DNA of 20,000 bases from Tubiluchus corallicola (taxonomy: Eukaryota > Priapulida > Priapulimorpha > Priapulimorphida > Tubiluchidae): positions 645,001 through 665,000 of the forward strand of contig JAQGDQ010000034.1 in assembly GCA_030141605.1 (NCBI GenBank). Reading direction: 5' to 3'. A program made the translations under genes and the position numbers. This document shows, in pieces, positions 18,504-20,000 of the stretch. The notes beneath the pieces are model-generated. The model had not been told where the DNA came from and searched no databases. It worked only from the letters and a program-made list of their open reading frames with translations. Numbering within the stretch: the stretch's first letter is position 1; each line of letters starts with the position of its first letter.

Positions 18504-19824
18504 GTCAGAGTGAAGTTACCTTGTTATTCGTTGTTTATTATTCATGGTTTGAAAAACGCTGTTTCCAAATAGACTACGATTCGAAAAACTTGTTTCGAAT
18601 CAAACAAACAACAAGTTTTATTAGAGCGAAGAAACTTCGTCTTGCTTTTATTATCTTTAAACATTTACGCTGACAAAGTAAAACTTCAGATTAACGCAGA
18701 ACTCGGGAAAGTTTAAAGTTTACTGAAAAAGAATGGCATCAACATCCTAATCAAAAATAAACAGTCTGAGGAATGAAGAAAATGGATAGGTAGAGTAATA
18801 AGCATTAATGAAACTAGATCATAAACAAATAGAAACAATAACTGCAGCAGAAGTAAGCACCACGTGATGTCTTACGTTCAAAGAGAACATAAAAAATTTT
18901 CAACTTTGAAAAGAAAACCCTCCACTTACTTAAAGCTTAAAAATTCGTCTTTAAAATTTGTGCCACTTACCTACTGATTTTTTGCATACAGGCAGTAAAG
19001 CTGTATAAAACATTTAAATTTAAACTCCGTTAGACGCAGCCATTTTGACGATAAGTCATTTGAAATAAGTTTGGATAACACCGAGTAAAGTTTGGAAAAA
19101 TAATTAGAGCATTCATAGTATACGCGTCACTAATTAATTAAAATTTTAATTACTGTATCTTGTCAATAAGATTACAAATTCGTTTTTGCATAGTGATTGG
19201 TGCAACCAGAAGGTGAGTCAACGAAATTTTACCAATAGGTGAAAACATTTTAAATAATTAATAATCTTTTTTTTCTAGTTACATAAGTCTTTCAAGCATG
19301 TAAGCGAAATGCTAAGTAACATTATTTTGCATGGAAAGTTTTTTGGGACATAGTTTAACATTTCTTTTTCTTCCCCCTGGTTTACGTTGTGCGTATATGA
19401 CGTCATGTAATGGCACGGTTGGAACAGTATTGCAGGAGATTTAAAATGAAAATAAACAAAAAAATTTCTTCAACGCGCGAGTACTTTATATAATTTTTAA
19501 GGCGATTTTTCTGAAGCCTACTTCAGGTACCCATTTTCTTGTCATTCAATGCATTGGCACGCCGGGTTGTCGCACGGGGCCCCATGAGTATATGTGTCCC
19601 ATGCCAAATTCATTTATCAATTGGGTATCATTTGTACGTTGACATTTTTTGTGTTTTTCAAAGCTCGTGTTTTCTTGTTCAAACGTTTGTATTGATTAAC
19701 CTTTGCTGTGCAGCATATTTTTTAACATTTAAACACTGATTTTGTTGGAGGTACCAATACAATGATAATATCATGTTTAATTTTATCGACCATTTACATT
19801 TTTATTCCTGTGAGTGGTTGTGTT
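18504..19824. repeat. 1321-bp tandem duplication, copy 2
   Basis: Starts directly where copy 1 ends, with no spacer. The two bases GT at 19825-19826 continue the match to the start of the next unit, so the breakpoint has about 2 bp of microhomology. Sequence identity then stops abruptly. The palindrome (19135-19152), CRE (19398-19405) and 66-codon frame (19539-19739) recur at the same offsets. The frame at 18452-18673 exists only because it crosses the junction. Confidence 0.96.
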
Positions 19825-19826
19825 GT

Positions 19827-19878
19827 TAGGGGCCCCAGTGCACTGCTTTGCCCGGGGACCTATATTAAAACAGCTCTG
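19827..19878. mobile_element. probable right end of a hAT-like element
   Basis: Read on the minus strand this segment begins CAGAGCTGTTTTAATA and then has CCCCGGGCAAAG and GGGGCCCC blocks. The CAG start and GC-rich subterminal words are typical of hAT-type ends, and the GGGGCCCC word is shared with MITE copy 1's right end. I could not find a matching left end in the window. If real, the tandem duplication may lie inside this element. Confidence 0.35.
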
Positions 19879-20000
19879 ATCCGCGCCCTTTATTTCTAAA
19901 AGATTGAGGAGGTGGTTTCTCAGATCCGCCCGCCAACGTGAGGGAACCCATGCAATAAGAAGCCAACAAATAACTAATGACAGCTTCTTCAGCAAACTAA
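19879..20000. other. window end, nothing recognised
   Basis: Mixed sequence with a repeated GATCCGC word (about 19878-19884 and 19923-19929). The minus-strand frame across it has no known domain and runs into the duplicated unit. Confidence 0.35.

Noticed and set aside
18452-18673. 73-codon frame near the middle of the tandem repeat
   Set aside because: It spans the junction of the two copies and has no counterpart within a single unit, so it is a by-product of the duplication.
1-20000. CRISPR array, bacterial operon or phage-like system
   Set aside because: There are no regularly spaced palindromic repeats with unique spacers, no ribosome-binding-site-led gene series and no long coding frames; all features fit animal nuclear DNA.

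Overview
This window looks like non-coding, AT-rich nuclear DNA of a metazoan, most likely an invertebrate. The signs are long stretches without open frames, abundant microsatellites of many classes, hAT-like miniature transposons, tRNA-derived SINE-like elements, and no bacterial-style operons, ribosome binding sites or long ORFs. I could not fix the phylum. I found no protein-coding gene I can support. Nearly every long open frame lies in a simple repeat whose unit contains no stop codon on the strand read (TTCA, CAG/CAA, CT, CA). The rest are 60-80 codon frames with no recognisable domain.

Layout. 1-1520: AT-rich DNA with an (AAT)8 tract and, at about 590-775, a CpG-containing cluster of promoter-like motifs with a near-perfect palindrome. 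1521-1766: a degenerate TTCA array holding two exact-period 100-bp higher-order units. 2306-2370: a tRNA-like SINE head. 2649-3084: a second, longer TTCA array that runs into (TTTC)n. 3490-3550: an E-box, CRE, YY1-like and E2F-like cluster. 3551-5413: nothing recognisable apart from a C15 run. 5414-5833: a 420-bp hAT-like MITE. 6907-7340: a second, diverged MITE copy in the same orientation, carrying a 69-bp insertion that forms a foldback. 7372-7850: two diverged copies of a tRNA-derived SINE. 8670-9230: a CAG/CAA array with higher-order duplication. 9237-11240: mostly featureless, with a possible retroelement 3' end. 11241-11696: a degenerate element with inverted ends and repeated GCGAGTTA words. 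11697-14640: AT-rich DNA with one CpG/E-box/NRF1-like patch and a (CA)29 tract. 14640-15112: a homopyrimidine tract. 15653-15762: 110 bp of strictly alternating pyrimidine-purine. 16669-16917: an ATC/TTC array.

17183-19824 is the most striking structure: a two-copy tandem duplication with an exact 1321-bp period. I counted seven substitutions and no indels, and all seven lie in one 454-bp stretch. It is followed at once by what looks like one end of another hAT-type element.

No set of genes working together can be read from this window. Its interest is structural: repeat birth, template switching, and tandem duplication or possible assembly duplication.
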